From the NCBI GenBank assembly GCA_002773975.1, contig PEZR01000179.1:1-19847 (forward strand): 19,847 nucleotides of DNA, in the 5' to 3' direction. The stretch comes from Bdellovibrio sp. CG10_big_fil_rev_8_21_14_0_10_47_8 (GTDB taxonomy: Bacteria > Bdellovibrionota > Bdellovibrionia > Bdellovibrionales > Bdellovibrionaceae). The notes under the pieces were generated by a model, which was given only the letters and a program-made list of their open reading frames with translations, searched no databases and was not told the DNA's origin. Position 1 is the first letter of the stretch. The number at the start of each line of letters is the position of its first letter. Positions 7,164 through 15,463 of the stretch are shown piece after piece. Both the position numbers and the translations under genes were made by a program.

Positions 7164-8239
7164 TGTTTCGATTTGAAAGTCCTCATGTGTTTATTTGGCT
7201 TCTGAGTATTCCGATTCTTTGGCTTTTAGCGATTGTCTTTCAGCGCCAAGCCAAAAGAAAAATGCAAAATGTCATTCATCAGAATCTTTTGCCATTTTTA
7301 ACCTCTTCTATTTCGTTGTCTCGGCGTCGGTGGAAGCTGATTTTGCAGAGTTTGGTGGTGGCATTTTTTATTCTTGCATTGGCGCGCCCACAAATGGGTG
7401 AGAGTAAAACCGAGATCAAATCCGAAGGCGTCGAATTGATGTTGGTGGTGGATGTTTCCGACTCCATGATGGCCGAAGATATCCGCCCCAATCGCTTGGA
7501 GCAGGCAAAGACCGAGATGTCCAAGTTGGTCGACATGCTGTCTGGAAATAAAATTGGAATTATTGCCTTTGCGGGAAGCGCGGCTCTGTTGTCGCCTTTG
7601 ACCTCGGATCCTTCGTCTCTGAAGATGTATTTGGATTCCTTGTCTCCGGAATCGGTCTCCACCCAAGGGACAGAGTTTAAAAAAGCTTTGGATGAAGCCG
7701 ATGCAGCCTTTGATCGCGGTGGAGTTGATATTGACGACAGTACCAAGGTGACCAGGGTCATTTTGTTGGCGTCCGACGGCGAAGATCAAGAGCCGGGGGC
7801 AATGGACGAAGCTGAAAAGTTAGTAAAAAAGGGAGTTCGAATTTTTTCTTTGGCCTATGGGACTGAAAAAGGTGCGCCGATTCCTGAGAGAGACGGCATG
7901 GGCAACCTGCGGGGTTATAAAAAAGACCAAAGCGGCCAGACGGTTTTAACCACGGTCAAGGGGGATGCCCTGAGGGCTTTGGCGCAAGCAGGGCAGGGAT
8001 CTTTTTATCATGCTTCGTATGGTGGAAGCCATTTGCAGCGTACCGTTGACGATATCAATAAATTGCAAAAAACGATGTTCAGTACCGAGATGGCAACCCA
8101 GTATGACGAACAATTTCAGATTTTTATTTTCTTTGGTATTCTGTGGGCTTTGTTGGAAATAGTTTTGGGGGATCGAAGACCTGCTTCCAAGCTTTGGAAG
8201 GGTCGCTTCGAGGTGGCTGAGGCCGAGGGAGAGCGATGA
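7163..8239 (+). CDS. batB: BatB, inner-membrane VWA protein
   Basis: A second membrane VWA protein, 358 residues when started at the ATG at 7163. That ATG shares its first base with the batA stop (TAATG) and has GGAGG eight bases upstream; a longer TTG-start reading exists but is inferior. Transmembrane segments lie at about 8-27 and 58-75, the latter ending in ALARPQ as in BatA, and a C-terminal helix lies near 318-334. The MIDAS is complete: D97-x-S99-x-S101 in VVDVSDSMM, T170 in STQGTEF and D205 in ASDGED. Compared with BatA, the segment before the last MIDAS Asp carries an acidic stretch (GGVDIDDSTK). The stop overlaps the start of batC as ATGA. The intact metal sites in both BatA and BatB suggest both bind ligands, perhaps each other, BatC or BatD. 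Confidence 0.93.
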   Translation: MFRFESPHVFIWLLSIPILWLLAIVFQRQAKRKMQNVIHQNLLPFLTSSISLSRRRWKLILQSLVVAFFILALARPQMGESKTEIKSEGVELMLVVDVSDSMMAEDIRPNRLEQAKTEMSKLVDMLSGNKIGIIAFAGSAALLSPLTSDPSSLKMYLDSLSPESVSTQGTEFKKALDEADAAFDRGGVDIDDSTKVTRVILLASDGEDQEPGAMDEAEKLVKKGVRIFSLAYGTEKGAPIPERDGMGNLRGYKKDQSGQTVLTTVKGDALRALAQAGQGSFYHASYGGSHLQRTVDDINKLQKTMFSTEMATQYDEQFQIFIFFGILWALLEIVLGDRRPASKLWKGRFEVAEAEGER

Positions 8240-8976
8240 TAAGAATTCGACGATCTGCTCTTGCTACTGGAGTGTTTTTTATTTTGTGCGGGGTTTCGGC
8301 AGTGGCCATGGATCCCAGGTCTATTGTGAACAATCGAGAAGGGCTTAAGCTGCTTCAGGAAAAAAAACCCAGTGAAGCTCAACAGAAATTCTTGGAGGCC
8401 CTGATTAAGGATCCATTGGAAGCCGGTCTGCATTTTAACTTGGCATTGACCTATGATCTGTTGGGACAAGTGGACAAAGCCCAGAGCTCTTATAAGACCA
8501 GTTTAGACCTCGCCCAAGATGATGAAATTAAATTTAGGGCGGATTTCAATTTGGGGCTCATCGAACAAAAACAAAAAAAGGTGGATGAGGCCCTGGCTTA
8601 CTATCAAGAAGCTTTGAAATATCATCCCGATTCCAATGAGACCAAAATAAATATCGAACTTTTGACCCAAGAGAATCAGGGGAAAAAAGGTCAGAACGGC
8701 GATGACAAGGATCAAAAACAAAAAGATCAGGATCAGAAAGATCAGAACAAAGAGGGCCAAGATCAAAAAGACAAAAAAGATGACAAAAAAGATCAGGAGC
8801 AAAAGAAAAAAGAATACGCTCCGCAAAAACCTCAGCCACGAAAATTTAAAAGCGAAGAATTGACACAAGGAGATGTGAATAAGATTCTGGGTGAGATTAA
8901 ACAACAAGAACAAAAGATCCGGGCGGAATTCAATAAAAAAGAAGTGAAAGAAAAACCTCGTGATAAAGATTGGTGA
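8236..8976 (+). CDS. batC: BatC-like exported TPR protein
   Basis: A 246-residue exported tetratricopeptide-repeat protein. A signal peptide covers residues 1-24 and ends AVA. Three TPR units follow at about 31-63, 64-97 and 99-133, with clear pattern residues such as FNLALTYDLLGQVDKA and YYQEALKYHPDS. Residues 148-192 are a very hydrophilic low-complexity linker rich in Lys, Asp and Gln. After a KPQPRKF segment comes a charged helical tail that ends in KDW. TPR proteins of bat operons commonly end in a KDW-like motif, which supports the assignment. The gene overlaps batB as ATGA, with GAGGGAGAG upstream as ribosome binding site. TPR proteins serve as scaffolds, so this one probably binds BatA/BatB VWA domains or BatD in the periplasm. 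The linker may be a flexible tether, or it may contact anionic lipid or peptidoglycan; that is inference. Confidence 0.88.
   Translation: MIRIRRSALATGVFFILCGVSAVAMDPRSIVNNREGLKLLQEKKPSEAQQKFLEALIKDPLEAGLHFNLALTYDLLGQVDKAQSSYKTSLDLAQDDEIKFRADFNLGLIEQKQKKVDEALAYYQEALKYHPDSNETKINIELLTQENQGKKGQNGDDKDQKQKDQDQKDQNKEGQDQKDKKDDKKDQEQKKKEYAPQKPQPRKFKSEELTQGDVNKILGEIKQQEQKIRAEFNKKEVKEKPRDKDW
8689..8814 (+). repeat. Low-complexity GATCARAAA-type repeat coding the BatC linker
   Basis: Purine-rich, imperfectly repeated DNA built from units like GATCAGAAA and GATCAAAAA encodes the Lys/Asp/Gln linker of BatC. It contains several GATC sites within about 100 bases. Such tracts are prone to slippage, so length differences among related strains would be expected. 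The long hydrophobic frames on the opposite strand are a by-product of this composition and are not genes. Confidence 0.7.
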
Positions 8977-8985
8977 GGTGTCGAG

Positions 8986-10896
8986 ATGAAATTTTTAGTG
9001 ATGCTGACTTGGCTGTTGTTTTCCGGCGTTGCCTCGGTCCGGGCTGCGGTGACAGTGCAATCGACAGTGGACCGAAATGAACTTGGGCTTGGCGATACGG
9101 TGACTTTGTCTGTTTCGGTGGGTTCCAGTGAATCCGTGGATGTGCAGGAACCTCGTATTCCGAATATTGCGGGCTTTGATTTGGTGAATTCTTGGAATGC
9201 GAGCAGCACTTCGAGCCGTTTGGTTCAGGGTAACGGTGGGATGCAATTTGAAACTGTTCGGAGACAAGACTTCAATTACATGCTGACGCCACAAAAGGCG
9301 GGAACTTTGACGATCCCTGGTTTTGAGGTTGTTGTTGAAGGCAAGACCTATACGACAAAACCCATTGCAATCAAGGTGTCGCCGCATGGAAGTGGAGCGG
9401 GAGTTAATCCTCCGGGTCTGCCCCAGCAAGACGAAATGGATGAGGCCGAGCAGCTCTTTGATCAGTTGCTCCGTCGGCAGGGGGGCGGTGCCGCCCCACC
9501 AAAGCTAAGAAATTTGCCAAGAAATCCGAATGAAGCATTTTTTATTCAGTGTGATGTGGATAAGACGGATGTCTATGAAGGTGAGCAGATCGTCGTCAAT
9601 TGGTACATCTACACCCGGGGAAATATTATTTCCTTAGATCGTCTCAAATTTCCAGATCTAAAGGGGTTTTGGAAAGAGATCATTGAAGAGGTTCCGGCTT
9701 TGAATTTTACCCAAGAGGTGATTAACGGGATTCCTTATCGTCGAGCCCTGTTGGCCAGTCATGCCTTGTTTCCAATCAAGCCCGGCACTGCGGTGATTGA
9801 TGAATATAAAATCAAAGCCCAGGTGCAGTTGCCGACCTCGCCCTTTGGCTCTTTTGGATTTGGTAAGGCTTATACTTATCAAAAGGCCAGCGAAAGAATT
9901 AAGATCAATGTGAAACCTTTGCCTGTCGAGGGTAAGCCCTCTGATTTCTCAGGGGCGGTGGGCCAGTTTGATGTGCGCTCGTCGGTGGAGGGAAATCAGT
10001 TTCCCGTGAATCAGCCATTTTCTTTCAAGGTTCGATTTGAGGGAGCTGGAAATGCCAAATTGATTGAGCTTCCATCCTTGAATTTGCCGAAAACGGTCGA
10101 GGTTTATGACACCAAGGCTGATGCCAAGTATTTTAAAAATGGGAAAAGCTATAAGGAATTTCAGGTGCTATTGATCCCGAGAGAAGAGGGGGAGATTGAT
10201 ATCCCAGAAATGACTTTTAGTATGTTTGATCCTCAACAAAGGCGTTATGTCACCAGAAAGACGGATGCCATTCATGTGAAGATTATTCCCAATCCAAATG
10301 GGTCTTTGGCGGGCAAGGCATCGCCGGTGGGATCGGGGGCTTCCGCGCCGACGGAGATTAAAAAACGTTTGCCCGATATCGTGGTTGTTTCAGAGGCCGG
10401 CGGGGCTGGAGTTTATTCGGTGACAAAATGGACGCTTTGGGGGCTTTTGTATTTGGCAATTGCTTTGATTTTGGTGATCAAAGCCCGACGCGAGTTGGCC
10501 TGGGGACAACGAAAGCGGGATTTGAAAGCAGAGCTAAAAAAACGTCTCAATAAAATTGATGCTCTGATCGAAAAAAATGAGTGGAGAACGGCAGGTGCCG
10601 AGATTGCCAATGCCATTTATCATATTCTGGGAGAAGCTGCGGGGACTGGCGGCGCGAATGTGGAGATCGACAAACTTTTAGATCTGGCGCCTCCGAGTTT
10701 ACGTCGTGAGCTCGGCGATGATTTGAAAAAGATTATTGAACAAGGGCAAGTGTTGAGTTTTGCGCCAGAGGCCCTTGTCGGGCGCTACAAGGAAAAGGCG
10801 GAACTTAAAAAATTTCGTCAGCAGGTCGAGAAAATTCTGCTACGAGCTCTGAGTCTTTCTGAAGGGGTCGAAGAAACCACCCGGGACGTAACTTAA
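8986..10896 (+). CDS. batD: BatD, large membrane-anchored periplasmic protein
   Basis: BatD is the large component of the Bat operon: a periplasmic domain of Ig-like modules anchored in the inner membrane. The 636-residue protein has a signal peptide at residues 1-20 (ending VRA). The start of the mature protein, with VTVQSTVDRNELGLGDTVTL, is typical of BatD, followed by the motif QDFNYMLTPQKAGTLTIPGF. A second module begins at about residue 180 with DVDKTDVYEGEQIVVNW, and a third near 325 with DFSGAVGQFDV, also typical. A transmembrane helix lies at about 483-502, followed by a cytoplasmic helical tail of about 130 residues. The ATG is 9 bases after batC with GAGGTG upstream. It is the last gene of the operon, and its TAA overlaps the stop of the convergent phosphatase gene. 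It probably forms the periplasmic face of the complex with BatA, BatB and BatC. Confidence 0.93.
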   Translation: MKFLVMLTWLLFSGVASVRAAVTVQSTVDRNELGLGDTVTLSVSVGSSESVDVQEPRIPNIAGFDLVNSWNASSTSSRLVQGNGGMQFETVRRQDFNYMLTPQKAGTLTIPGFEVVVEGKTYTTKPIAIKVSPHGSGAGVNPPGLPQQDEMDEAEQLFDQLLRRQGGGAAPPKLRNLPRNPNEAFFIQCDVDKTDVYEGEQIVVNWYIYTRGNIISLDRLKFPDLKGFWKEIIEEVPALNFTQEVINGIPYRRALLASHALFPIKPGTAVIDEYKIKAQVQLPTSPFGSFGFGKAYTYQKASERIKINVKPLPVEGKPSDFSGAVGQFDVRSSVEGNQFPVNQPFSFKVRFEGAGNAKLIELPSLNLPKTVEVYDTKADAKYFKNGKSYKEFQVLLIPREEGEIDIPEMTFSMFDPQQRRYVTRKTDAIHVKIIPNPNGSLAGKASPVGSGASAPTEIKKRLPDIVVVSEAGGAGVYSVTKWTLWGLLYLAIALILVIKARRELAWGQRKRDLKAELKKRLNKIDALIEKNEWRTAGAEIANAIYHILGEAAGTGGANVEIDKLLDLAPPSLRRELGDDLKKIIEQGQVLSFAPEALVGRYKEKAELKKFRQQVEKILLRALSLSEGVEETTRDVT

Positions 10897-11732
10897 GTCT
10901 TTCCGTAGTAAAGTTTTTTTGCTTTCACTGAAAAAAATCGATCAAGTTCGGGGCAGTAAGCTGTGAGACGGCGGCCTTTGAAGCAATGAGTGTCGACTTG
11001 AATAACCCGGCTTTTTTCCCGTCGGCGGGGAATTTTGTAGGGAGTGTGGCCAGAGATCAAAACTTTATGGCCAATTTTTTTCACACCTGTCATGTCTCGA
11101 TTCCAATAAAGACTGTCGCAGGCTTTTTTGATTTCAAGATCGAGTGATTTTTTTCCGCGGAGATATCGTCTGACCGCCATGAAGTCCCGTTTTTTGGGCA
11201 GGGCATGGCTCACGATAAAATTTTTGTGTTCATAAAACAGCGGAAGCTGGCTCAGATACCGGATGTGTTCTGGGGGCAACTCTTTAGAACTTGGATTTTT
11301 GGGGTTGACCCCGTAACTGTGAAGCGTCTCGATCCCACCTTGAGCAAAAAAGAAAGCCTTGCTGATGATCGGATGCTCGTTGAGGCTAATTCCCTTGGCC
11401 CAGCGACTGGCCGAGTGACGCTCTTCGAGGGTGTATACCCACTTGGGCAGTCGAAGACGATTTTTTCGAAACCATTTTGAGTGTTCGTTACGAAGGTATT
11501 CCAGAAAGTTGGATTCATGATTTCCCATGATCGCAAGATGGCTTCCGCGTTTTTCCCCGTCCATAAAACGTTGAACGACGGCCTTGGAGTCGGGGCCTCG
11601 GTCCACCAGATCACCCACAGAGATGAGTTTGAAAACTTGCTTTCTGCGTCTCGAAACACGTTCGATCAGCTGCTCGAGCAGTATAAGCTCGTCAATGCAG
11701 CCGTGAATGTCTCCGACAATGAAATGCAACAT
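10893..11732 (-). CDS. PPP-family metallophosphatase (calcineurin-like; protein or dinucleotide phosphatase)
   Basis: A 279-residue metallophosphatase of the PPP superfamily with the full set of metal-binding blocks: GDIHG at residues 7-11, GDLVDRG at 40-46, GNHE at 70-73, a histidine in VSHA at 174-177, and SGHTP at 227-231. The end also fits the family, with VDTHCFKGRRLTAYCPE near 246-262. Bacterial members dephosphorylate Ser/Thr/Tyr phosphoproteins or cleave diadenosine polyphosphates (ApaH/PrpE). The motifs alone do not separate these. No signal peptide is seen, so it is cytosolic. The segment from about 82 to 125 is longer and more basic than in compact family members. It lies 57 bases after pepF on the same strand, with a hairpin between them, and may be the last gene of a uup-pepF-phosphatase transcript. 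The start region has no strong ribosome binding site, but the N-terminus fits the family exactly. Confidence 0.87.
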   Translation of the reverse strand: MLHFIVGDIHGCIDELILLEQLIERVSRRRKQVFKLISVGDLVDRGPDSKAVVQRFMDGEKRGSHLAIMGNHESNFLEYLRNEHSKWFRKNRLRLPKWVYTLEERHSASRWAKGISLNEHPIISKAFFFAQGGIETLHSYGVNPKNPSSKELPPEHIRYLSQLPLFYEHKNFIVSHALPKKRDFMAVRRYLRGKKSLDLEIKKACDSLYWNRDMTGVKKIGHKVLISGHTPYKIPRRREKSRVIQVDTHCFKGRRLTAYCPELDRFFSVKAKKLYYGKT

Positions 11733-11769
11733 GCTTCACAGAATATGGCAGATCGGTGCCTGTGGCAAG

Positions 11770-11785
11770 GAAGGGCAGGCCCTTC
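11770..11785. repeat. Perfect inverted repeat just after pepF
   Basis: GAAGGGC-AG-GCCCTTC is a perfect 7-bp inverted repeat with a 2-base centre (or a 6-bp stem with a 4-base loop), 4 bases beyond the pepF stop. No T-run follows on the minus strand, so it is not a classic terminator. It may be an mRNA 3'-end stabiliser, an attenuating hairpin before the phosphatase gene, or a protein-binding site. Confidence 0.5.
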
Positions 11786-11789
11786 GCAC

Positions 11790-13604
11790 TTAAAGCTCCC
11801 TGACGACCAGTTCAGCTCTGTCAATTTTTTCCAGAATGACGTCCACGGCCTTTTGCCAGAATTTGGTTTCGCGGATGTCTTCCCCAAGGTGTTTTTGAAC
11901 TAAATCTTCCGCTGTCATTCGACCTGTGTCCCGCAAAATTTCAATGTATTTCGGCATAAAGCTTGGGCCTTGTTCTTTTTGCCGAGCATAGATGCTCAAG
12001 CTGAAAAGGAAGCCAAATGTGTACGGAAAATTATAGAAACTGTCGGGGGCTACAGCAAAATGCAAGCGGTCCGCCCAGAAAAGACGATTATTTTGGGTCA
12101 GGTTTTGACCATACCAGTCGGACCAGGCCTGATCCATTAAATCACAGAGCTCATTGGGATTCAGTGTGCGCTGGGCGCGTTTTTCATAGAATTCTTTTTC
12201 AAATTGAAACCGTGCAGGGATGTTGATGAGATATGCGGCAATCGATTCCAAATCGCTCCAGACACATTCAATCTTCTCATCCAGGCTGGTGGCTTCGTCG
12301 TGCAGAGTTTGTCGAAGCGCCGTTTCTGCAAAAACACTGGCGGTCTCGGCAAGGCAAGAGGTGTACTGAGTCTCACTCCAGCTGAGATCGCGAAGAACCC
12401 ATGCATGAAACGCATGTCCGAGCTCATGGGCAAGAGTGACGACGTTCGACATTGAATTTGTGTAGTTTTGAAAGACCCGGGGCTCTCCATTTTTCGGAAA
12501 AGAACAACAGTGAGCGCCAGCGGCTTTGTTGGGCATCACGCGGGCTTCGATCCACTGATTCTTCTGCATCATTTCGGCAAACTCTGCCATCTCTGGGTGA
12601 ATGTTTCCAAAAGATTTTTTGACCAGGTTCATGCCGATCGGGAAGGTCAGGACTCTTTTTCCAGGAGTTTGAGGGCCTTCACCCAAAAGATCCCACGGAT
12701 CAAGTTTTGTTTTTCCGAGCATTTTTGCCATCAGCTGAAGGGCCTTTTGAAGTTTTGGCAGATTGTCACGGCAGACTGAGGTCATCGCATTGAGGGTTTC
12801 CGCTGTAATGCGATTGTTAAAAAGAGCGGGATCTAAAAAATGCATGGGTTTTTGATAAGACCGTTTGTGGGCCACCGTGTGGCGCCATCCTGCCAAAGAG
12901 TTGAGAATGGCGGATGCGGTCTCTTGATGTTCTGTCCAGGCTTTTTGAATGCCAAACCACGCTACTCTTCGTGCTTCGGCATCGGCCCCTCGAAGCAGTG
13001 CATGGGCATGAGCCAGACCTACGGTTTCTGTGCGATCAGAAAATTCAAGTTGGCATTTCATTTGGCCGGTAAGATCACTGTAAAGATTCGCCCAAGCCAG
13101 ATGCCCTGATGGAGTGAGATTTTCCAGCAGAGTTTCCTCGGGCTGAGACAACATATGCGGGGATAATCTGCGATCATACTCGTTGATAAAGTATTGCCCC
13201 GTCAGCCGTGAGTCGGTGAAAATCTTTTGGAAAGTATTTTGATCGCAGCTTTTTTTCAGTTGTTCAAAGGGAATCATAGCTGCTTTGATTTTGAAGAAAA
13301 GATCCTCAACCTCGGAGTGCTTTTTTCGTGCCGTGGGTTCCGTCGCATCGACGGACAAAATACAGTTAACATAGGTCGCCAAATTGGAGGCCAAAACCAG
13401 GGCCTGTTCGTAAAGTAAAAAAGACTTTTGAACATTGCCAATGGATTCCAGGGACTCAGCATTTGGGCCGACAGGACCTGCCAGTTCGGTGATCTGCTGA
13501 ACACACTTTAATGTTTCTTCAAAATCCTGTCGGAACTCCGCAGACTCTAAAGAAGGATAGATGGACTGAATTTCCCAGGCGGGTGGAGAGTTTGATTCAA
13601 TCAC
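11790..13604 (-). CDS. pepF: M3 family oligoendopeptidase (PepF-like)
   Basis: A zinc metallopeptidase of the M3 family that cleaves short peptides in the cytoplasm. The 604-residue protein has the normal PepF length. The metal site is intact: HELGH at residues 393-397, with E420 in CLAETASVFAE as the third zinc ligand. The preceding block GAHCCSFPKNGEPRVFQNY is also typical of the PepF branch, and no signal peptide is present. The start is GTG at 13604, six or seven bases after an AGGAGA site. That GTG overlaps the TGA stop of uup as GTGA, so the two are translated in a coupled way. The likely role is peptide turnover, perhaps including peptides from protein degradation; in a predator that could include prey-derived peptides, which is inference. 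The gene is followed by a perfect inverted repeat and the phosphatase gene. Confidence 0.94.
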   Translation of the reverse strand: MIESNSPPAWEIQSIYPSLESAEFRQDFEETLKCVQQITELAGPVGPNAESLESIGNVQKSFLLYEQALVLASNLATYVNCILSVDATEPTARKKHSEVEDLFFKIKAAMIPFEQLKKSCDQNTFQKIFTDSRLTGQYFINEYDRRLSPHMLSQPEETLLENLTPSGHLAWANLYSDLTGQMKCQLEFSDRTETVGLAHAHALLRGADAEARRVAWFGIQKAWTEHQETASAILNSLAGWRHTVAHKRSYQKPMHFLDPALFNNRITAETLNAMTSVCRDNLPKLQKALQLMAKMLGKTKLDPWDLLGEGPQTPGKRVLTFPIGMNLVKKSFGNIHPEMAEFAEMMQKNQWIEARVMPNKAAGAHCCSFPKNGEPRVFQNYTNSMSNVVTLAHELGHAFHAWVLRDLSWSETQYTSCLAETASVFAETALRQTLHDEATSLDEKIECVWSDLESIAAYLINIPARFQFEKEFYEKRAQRTLNPNELCDLMDQAWSDWYGQNLTQNNRLFWADRLHFAVAPDSFYNFPYTFGFLFSLSIYARQKEQGPSFMPKYIEILRDTGRMTAEDLVQKHLGEDIRETKFWQKAVDVILEKIDRAELVVREL

Positions 13605-15430
13605 TTTGTTTCTCCTGTGGCATTGAGCGCCTGCCAGCGCTCATAGAGTCGATCAATTTTACTTTGTTGTTGGCGAAGACTTTCTGTAACCTCGGTGAGG
13701 CGTTGGTAGTTGCTCTGAACTCCTGGGGAATTCATTTCTTCCTGCAGGGTGCTGAGTTGTTTTTCTTCGCGCAGGATGGTCTCTTCCATTCCGTCGAGCT
13801 CGAGTTGTTCTTTGTAACTCAGTTTGGTTTTGATCTTGTTTTTTTTACTTTTTCCAGCTTTGCCGTTTCCGCTGCTGTCATTGGACTTGATTTTTTGTCT
13901 CTCGCCGCGGGTTTCGTCAAACCAGCTTTCCCATTGGTGGTAACCAACAAAACGCAGAATTTCACCAGGATTGTGAGTAAATGCATAGATTTGATCTACC
14001 ACTTGATCCATAAAATAGCGATCATGGGAGACCAAAATCACAGCCCCGTGGAAATCTCGCAAACATTCTTGAAGCACGTCCAGAGTTTCAATGTCCAAAT
14101 CATTTGTGGGCTCATCTAGAACCAGAACTTGGGCATCTTTGAGCATCAGCTGGGCAATCAATAGCCGACTTTGCTCTCCGCCAGAGAGTTTTTTAACAGG
14201 CAAATCATGTTGATCATAACGAAAAAGAAAACGACTGAGATAAGACCTGGCATACACGGGTTCGCCCTGAAAGTGGACATAATCTCCCTCGGGACAAATG
14301 GCCTTGAGCAGAGAGACTTCTTGATTCAGACTTTCCTTTTGTTGTTCGAAATAAGAAATATTGATGGTGTCTTGAATAAAGACCGAACCTGTTTCGGGCT
14401 GTTCGTTGCCCACAAGGGCTCTTAACAAAGTGGATTTACCGCAGCCATTGGCGCCGAGCAGTCCCATACGGGTTCCCGGGCCAATCAACAATGAAAAATT
14501 AGAAAACAGATTTTTTCCCTGCGCCGAACGAGAGATTTCCTTGGCTTCGATCATCTTTTTGGGAAGTTTTGTTTGAGCGAGAAATTCGAGAGAAACGGTT
14601 CTCTGTTGGTTTTTTTGCTTAAGGTCATCGACCTCACCATGAAGATCCTGGGCCCGCTCAATGCGCGCCTTCTGTTTGGTCTGCCGGGCCTGAGCACCCC
14701 GACGAAGCCATTCAGTTTCACGCCGAAGTGTATTTTTTTTGACCTGCTCCAAAGTTCGCTGCGCATCCAAAAGTTGTTCTTTCAAAACCAGATAATCAGC
14801 GTAACTTCCCTTGGATTTGATCAATCCATCGGGATTGCGGGGATCCAGATCGAAAATCATGTCGCAGGTCTTTTGTAAAAACAGACGATCATGCGTGACG
14901 GTCATGATCGCCAGCTGATTTTGGCTGCGGATAAAGTTCTCGAGCCAGAGAATACTTTCGACATCGAAATGATTGGTGGGCTCATCGAGCAAGAGCAAAT
15001 GGGGTTGTTTCATCAGCTCTCGAGCCAATGCCACCCGTTTTTTCCAGCCGCCCGAGAGATCTTTGACCAGAACGCCGTCGAGGGTCCATTCCAGTTCCAG
15101 TCGGGAAATCAGCTCATGGCCCCGTTGAATTTCATTTGCATCATAGGGATCCATGCTGCCGCTCATGACGGCGGAATAGACATCCTCGTCAGGGGAAAAA
15201 TTTGGATTTTGTTTTAAATAGCCAAGGCGAAATCCCGTGGAGGTGCTGATCTGCCCTTGGTCAGGGATTTGTTCTTTGGCCAAAATTTGCAAGAGAGTGG
15301 ACTTGCCTGCCCCATTGGGGCCAATCAGGCCAATTTTCTGACCCTCTTCAATGGCAAAAGATAGGTCTTGGAACAGTGTTTTTGCACCGAAAGTTTGGGT
15401 CAGTTTGTGGGCAGACAAGACAATGGCCAT
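13601..15430 (-). CDS. uup: Uup-type ABC-F ATPase
   Basis: ABC-F proteins have two fused ATPase domains and no membrane part, and act on ribosomes or nucleic acids rather than in transport. The 609-residue protein has Walker A motifs GPNGAGKS at 37-44 and GANGCGKS at 326-333. Its signatures are LSGGW at 125-129 and LSGGEQ at 415-420, and its Walker B motifs are LLLLDEP around 145-151 and VLVLDEP around 435-441. The interdomain linker carries RRETEWLRRGAQARQTKQKA, which is the Uup hallmark. A Lys-rich stretch near 513-535 leads to a C-terminal coiled coil at about 540-600, the Uup C-terminal domain that binds DNA in E. coli Uup. All catalytic residues are present. It starts at ATG 15430 with no strong ribosome binding site, is the first gene of its minus-strand unit, overlaps pepF, and is divergent from slt. 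Uup is linked to ribosome function and to suppression of transposon excision. Confidence 0.94.
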   Translation of the reverse strand: MAIVLSAHKLTQTFGAKTLFQDLSFAIEEGQKIGLIGPNGAGKSTLLQILAKEQIPDQGQISTSTGFRLGYLKQNPNFSPDEDVYSAVMSGSMDPYDANEIQRGHELISRLELEWTLDGVLVKDLSGGWKKRVALARELMKQPHLLLLDEPTNHFDVESILWLENFIRSQNQLAIMTVTHDRLFLQKTCDMIFDLDPRNPDGLIKSKGSYADYLVLKEQLLDAQRTLEQVKKNTLRRETEWLRRGAQARQTKQKARIERAQDLHGEVDDLKQKNQQRTVSLEFLAQTKLPKKMIEAKEISRSAQGKNLFSNFSLLIGPGTRMGLLGANGCGKSTLLRALVGNEQPETGSVFIQDTINISYFEQQKESLNQEVSLLKAICPEGDYVHFQGEPVYARSYLSRFLFRYDQHDLPVKKLSGGEQSRLLIAQLMLKDAQVLVLDEPTNDLDIETLDVLQECLRDFHGAVILVSHDRYFMDQVVDQIYAFTHNPGEILRFVGYHQWESWFDETRGERQKIKSNDSSGNGKAGKSKKNKIKTKLSYKEQLELDGMEETILREEKQLSTLQEEMNSPGVQSNYQRLTEVTESLRQQQSKIDRLYERWQALNATGETK

Positions 15431-15463
15431 GGATGAACCGCAAAGGTATCCAATATTTGGGAC

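Noticed and set aside
8503..8913. Long hydrophobic open frame on the minus strand opposite batC
   Set aside because: Its Leu/Ile/Phe richness is simply the reverse reading of the Lys/Asp/Gln codons of the BatC linker. It has no family resemblance, and batC is clearly the real gene.
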